Shown here one piece after another: positions 61,383 to 64,000 of a stretch of 64,000 nt of DNA; the stretch's first letter is position 1; every line of letters starts with the position of its first letter. Below the pieces are notes generated by a model. That model saw only the letters and a list, made by a program, of their open reading frames with translations. It was not told the origin of the DNA and did no database searches. A program made the position numbers and the translations under genes. This stretch comes from Cycloclasticus pugetii PS-1 (GTDB taxonomy: Bacteria; Pseudomonadota; Gammaproteobacteria; Methylococcales; Cycloclasticaceae): the NCBI RefSeq assembly GCF_000384415.1, contig NZ_ARVU01000001.1:186001-250000 (forward strand), written 5' to 3'.

Positions 61383-62801
61383 TTATTTAAGTGCTAACTG
61401 AGTCTTTTTTGCGAGCGCTAATTGCGCTAAAAGAGGAGATGTCTGATTTTTGAATTCAGCCAGCAAGTTTTTATTGATTGGTTCAGCCGCGGGGAATTTA
61501 GTAGTTAAAGGATTCCGGTGAACGCCATTAACTCTAAGCTCATAATGCAGGTGTGGTCCGGTTACTAACCCTGACATTCCAACATAACCGACGATTTGCC
61601 CTTGTTTGATGTGTGAGCCTTTTTTGTAACGACCATATTTAGACATATGTGCATAAAGTGAGCTGTATTTTTGTCCATGTTGAACGATTACGACGCGGCC
61701 ATAACCGCCCTTTATACCACGGAAGATGATTTTGCCGTCCCCAGTAGAACGGATAGGTGTGCCTGTGGAGGCCGCGTAGTCAACACCCTTATGTGCGCGA
61801 ATCCTATTTAAAACGGGGTGTTTTCTACGCAAATTGAAATGTGAGCTAACTCTTGCAAAATCGATAGGGTTGCGCAAAAAGGTTTTACGCATGCTCTTTC
61901 CGTCAGGAGAAAAATATTCAGTATTGCCGTCTTTATCAGTAAAGCGAACAGCTTGATATTTGTTACCGCGGTTTATAAATTCAGCAGCTAAGATAGGGCC
62001 ATTCTCAATACGCTTCCCATTGATGGATTTGGATTCATATAGCAGGCTGAATGAATCTCCTTGTCTTAAGCCTTGAGTGAAATCAATGTCCCAGCCGAAA
62101 ATATTAGCAAGCTCCATGATTGTTTTATCAGACACCCCAACTTGTTTGGCATCATAAAAAAGTGAGTTATTGATATCTGCGGATGCTACAGCGTGAGAAA
62201 CTTCCACTGGTTTTTCAATAACCGTTGCAGCAAAGTCATTATCAATGGTTTCAATGCGAAGGGTTTTTATTTGGTCGAGGTCGTATTCCAAAGAAACGCA
62301 CTCGCCATCTGCATTTTGTGCGAAACGTAGTGTTTGCCCCGGTCGAATCTTTTTTAAAGCCTGTGTTTGTTCGCCAAGCTGAATAATATTATGTAGCGTG
62401 GTGGCTGAGTAATTCAGGTGGTTAAATATTTTAGCCAAACTGTCGCCGGGCTTAATGGTGTACTCTTTCCATGAGATTTTTTCTGAAGAGCCTGTAATTT
62501 TGGCAGTGTTTGTTGGAGCAGTTAACGGCGCGGTTTTATGCTTAACAATTGATAAAGTAGGCGCAGAAAAATCGTCTGATGATCTCTCTGGTAAATCAAT
62601 AGAGACTACATGTTGATTGTTAGTTGGCTTGGTAGATAAGCTGGCCTGATTGGAATCAGTAGCATTTTTGAAATAAAGCGCAATGCCCAGCATAACTATT
62701 GTAGTCAGCAGCATGGTGATAAGACGTGCTTTTTTGCTGTTATAGCGACGAGGGCTTATCGGTGTTTTAAAATCACGATTTATTAAGCTAGATTTCATCA
62801 T
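61383..62801 (-). CDS. mepM: M23 murein DD-endopeptidase (MepM-like)
   Basis: This 472-aa protein cuts peptidoglycan cross-links. It has a membrane anchor (about 30-47), a LysM/OapA-like domain (YTIKPGDSLAKIFNHLNYS) and a C-terminal M23 domain with zinc ligands in HKGVDYAASTGTP and HLHYELRVNG. The frame is open to an ATG at 62867, but that adds a second hydrophobic stretch with no ribosome site. I chose the ATG at 62799-62801, which also lacks a good site, so the start is uncertain. It is divergent from tyrS. Confidence 0.9.
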   Translation of the reverse strand: MMKSSLINRDFKTPISPRRYNSKKARLITMLLTTIVMLGIALYFKNATDSNQASLSTKPTNNQHVVSIDLPERSSDDFSAPTLSIVKHKTAPLTAPTNTAKITGSSEKISWKEYTIKPGDSLAKIFNHLNYSATTLHNIIQLGEQTQALKKIRPGQTLRFAQNADGECVSLEYDLDQIKTLRIETIDNDFAATVIEKPVEVSHAVASADINNSLFYDAKQVGVSDKTIMELANIFGWDIDFTQGLRQGDSFSLLYESKSINGKRIENGPILAAEFINRGNKYQAVRFTDKDGNTEYFSPDGKSMRKTFLRNPIDFARVSSHFNLRRKHPVLNRIRAHKGVDYAASTGTPIRSTGDGKIIFRGIKGGYGRVVIVQHGQKYSSLYAHMSKYGRYKKGSHIKQGQIVGYVGMSGLVTGPHLHYELRVNGVHRNPLTTKFPAAEPINKNLLAEFKNQTSPLLAQLALAKKTQLALK

Positions 62802-62900
62802 AAAAAGGTTAGTGTTAAGGGTTATGTAAAAACAAAAAAAAGCTATAAAAAGCGTAAGCTTAGACATTGTATAGCAAGTAAAGTGAAAAGTATAAAGCCC

Positions 62901-62947
62901 AATTGTGACACGAGTAACCCTTTCATTGAAAGTAATGAAATTGTGAC
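62901..62947. repeat. Repeats in the mepM-tyrS divergent gap
   Basis: AATTGTGAC occurs twice (62901-62909 and 62939-62947), flanking the dyad TTTCATT-N6-AATGAAA (62921-62940). They may be operator elements for one or both divergent genes. Confidence 0.3.
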
Positions 62948-63047
62948 CGGAAAGAACGTCCTACAGAGTCAGTCTGGGTGAGAAAAAGTTGATTTATATT
63001 TGATATGCAGTATCTTGCGCCTTTTATACTATATATAGGGAAGATGT

Positions 63048-64000
63048 GTGAGTGAAGCTATAAAATTGCAATTAGCGCAGCTAAAGCGCGGATCTGATGA
63101 AATATTGGTAGAGTCAGATTTTGATAAAAAAGTAGCCTCGGGCAAAAAGTTAAGAATAAAAGCTGGTTTTGACCCTACGGCCCCAGACCTGCATTTGGGC
63201 CACACGGTACTTATTAATAAGCTAAAACAGTTTCAAGATGCTGGGCATCATATATTGTTTCTTATTGGCGATTTTACTGGCATGATTGGCGACCCAACGG
63301 GGAAGTCAGCAACGCGGCCGCCGTTGACCAAAGAAGAAGTCATACAAAATGCGGCTTCCTATACCGAGCAAGTTTTCAAGATTCTAGATCCTGACAAAAC
63401 CGAGGTAGTGTTTAACTCAACATGGATGTCAGAATTTAATGCAGTAGATTTAATTCAATTAGCAGCCAAGCATACTGTCGCGAGAATGCTAGAGCGAGAT
63501 GATTTTAATAAACGCTATACCGGTGGTAAGCCTATTGCTATACACGAATTTATATACCCATTAATACAAGGGTATGACTCAGTAGCATTAAAATCGGATG
63601 TTGAACTCGGTGGAACAGACCAAAAATTTAACTTATTAGTGGGTCGCCAGCTGCAAGAAACATATGGTCAATCGCCACAAGTGGTGATGACAATGCCAAT
63701 CTTAGAAGGATTGGACGGCGTACAAAAGATGTCAAAATCACTGGGTAACTATATAGGCATCAATGAGGCGCCGAACGATATGTTCGGCAAGATCATGTCC
63801 ATTTCTGACAGTTTGATGTGGCGTTATTTCGAATTGCTTAGTTTTAGGGAGATGGATGAAATTAATGAATGGAAAGCCCAGTGCGAAGCGGGTAAAGAAA
63901 ATCCAAAAAACATAAAAGTTAAATTGGCGTTAGAAATAGTTGAGCGTTTTAACGATGAATCATTAGCAAAAAGCGCACAACAAGAGTTTGAATCTCGATT
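63048..64000 (+). CDS. tyrS: Tyrosyl-tRNA synthetase (TyrZ-type), N-terminal part
   Basis: This gene runs off the right edge; 317 codons are visible. The GTG at 63048 is the likely start, giving [20 protein letters not shown]; nearby ATG and GTG codons in other frames meet stops at once. The class I signatures are HLGH (49-52) and KMSKS (227-231), with tyrosine-pocket residues in [13 protein letters not shown]. The sequence resembles the TyrZ-type enzyme rather than E. coli TyrS. A possible promoter is TTGATA (63000) with TATACT (63025), spacing 19 bp. Confidence 0.93.
   Translation, partial: MSEAIKLQLAQLKRGSDEILVESDFDKKVASGKKLRIKAGFDPTAPDLHLGHTVLINKLKQFQDAGHHILFLIGDFTGMIGDPTGKSATRPPLTKEEVIQNAASYTEQVFKILDPDKTEVVFNSTWMSEFNAVDLIQLAAKHTVARMLERDDFNKRYTGGKPIAIHEFIYPLIQGYDSVALKSDVELGGTDQKFNLLVGRQLQETYGQSPQVVMTMPILEGLDGVQKMSKSLGNYIGINEAPNDMFGKIMSISDSLMWRYFELLSFREMDEINEWKAQCEAGKENPKNIKVKLALEIVERFNDESLAKSAQQEFESR

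Noticed and set aside
62802-62867. Longer N-terminus of the M23 peptidase
   Set aside because: It adds a hydrophobic stretch before the real anchor and has no ribosome site. I treated it as upstream sequence.

Overview
The window is 64 kb of chromosome from a Gram-negative bacterium, almost certainly a gammaproteobacterium with a fairly low GC content (roughly 42-43 % by eye). Four lines of evidence point there: outer-membrane porins and lipoproteins; ErpA, RimI, DarP, YggX, HemJ and AnmK; system II cytochrome c maturation (ResB/CcsB); and gene orders known from Pseudomonas-like gammaproteobacteria (thrB-DUF2782-polA-engB-cytochrome c4-dsbA; uvrA/yajR/ssb; argC-DUF6776-bactofilin-erpA-anmK-mepM-tyrS). 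The cut gene at the left edge resembles salicylaldehyde/vanillin dehydrogenases. Together with the TRAP and SLC13 carriers this would suit a marine aromatic- or organic-acid-using genus such as Cycloclasticus or a relative. The genus is inference only.

Layout. 1-9.5 kb is accessory: a partial aldehyde dehydrogenase, a Tas-like aldo/keto reductase, YqhA, and a TRAP transporter split in two (dctP on +, dctQM on -). Between the two parts lie a group-3 truncated globin, an ABM-domain membrane protein and ovoA (ovothiol synthesis). 9.5-20.8 kb is core: thrB, a LOG-family protein, polA, a likely small RNA in the polA-engB gap (the Spot 42/ErsA locus), engB, two cytochromes c, resB-ccsB and dsbA. 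20.9-28.8 kb has ilvIHC with a good promoter and a 5' leader hairpin, then pssA-UDG-rimI, prfC, a metallo-beta-lactamase-fold hydrolase and a BFD-like miniferredoxin. 28.8-31.2 kb is proS-tpm.

31.3-34.75 kb is the most interesting part: a compact sigma-54 unit. A sensor-less AAA+ sigma-54 activator is divergent from an OprO/P-type porin and a TupA-like (tungstate-type) binding protein. The gap holds a near-consensus -24/-12 promoter and two GACA-N3-TGTC dyads exactly 30 bp apart at enhancer distance. The promoter sits inside a perfect 11-bp inverted repeat. 34.8-50.9 kb carries uvrA with a BASS-family transporter, yajR, ssb, an SDR enzyme, a LEA-like lipoprotein, a peptidoglycan lytic cluster ending in an MltD-like enzyme, rnd, darP, a CigR-like protein, and an SLC13 permease overlapping a membrane J-protein gene.

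51-54.7 kb looks iron-linked: a porin/FMN-binding/PepSY operon and a divergent A-type Fe-S protein share a gap with a Fur-box-like site. 54.9-64 kb has yggX, hemJ-tlpA-ClC (the ClC lacks the gating glutamate), then argC, DUF6776, bactofilin, erpA, anmK, mepM and the start of tyrS. I saw no tRNA, rRNA, insertion sequence, prophage or CRISPR array.
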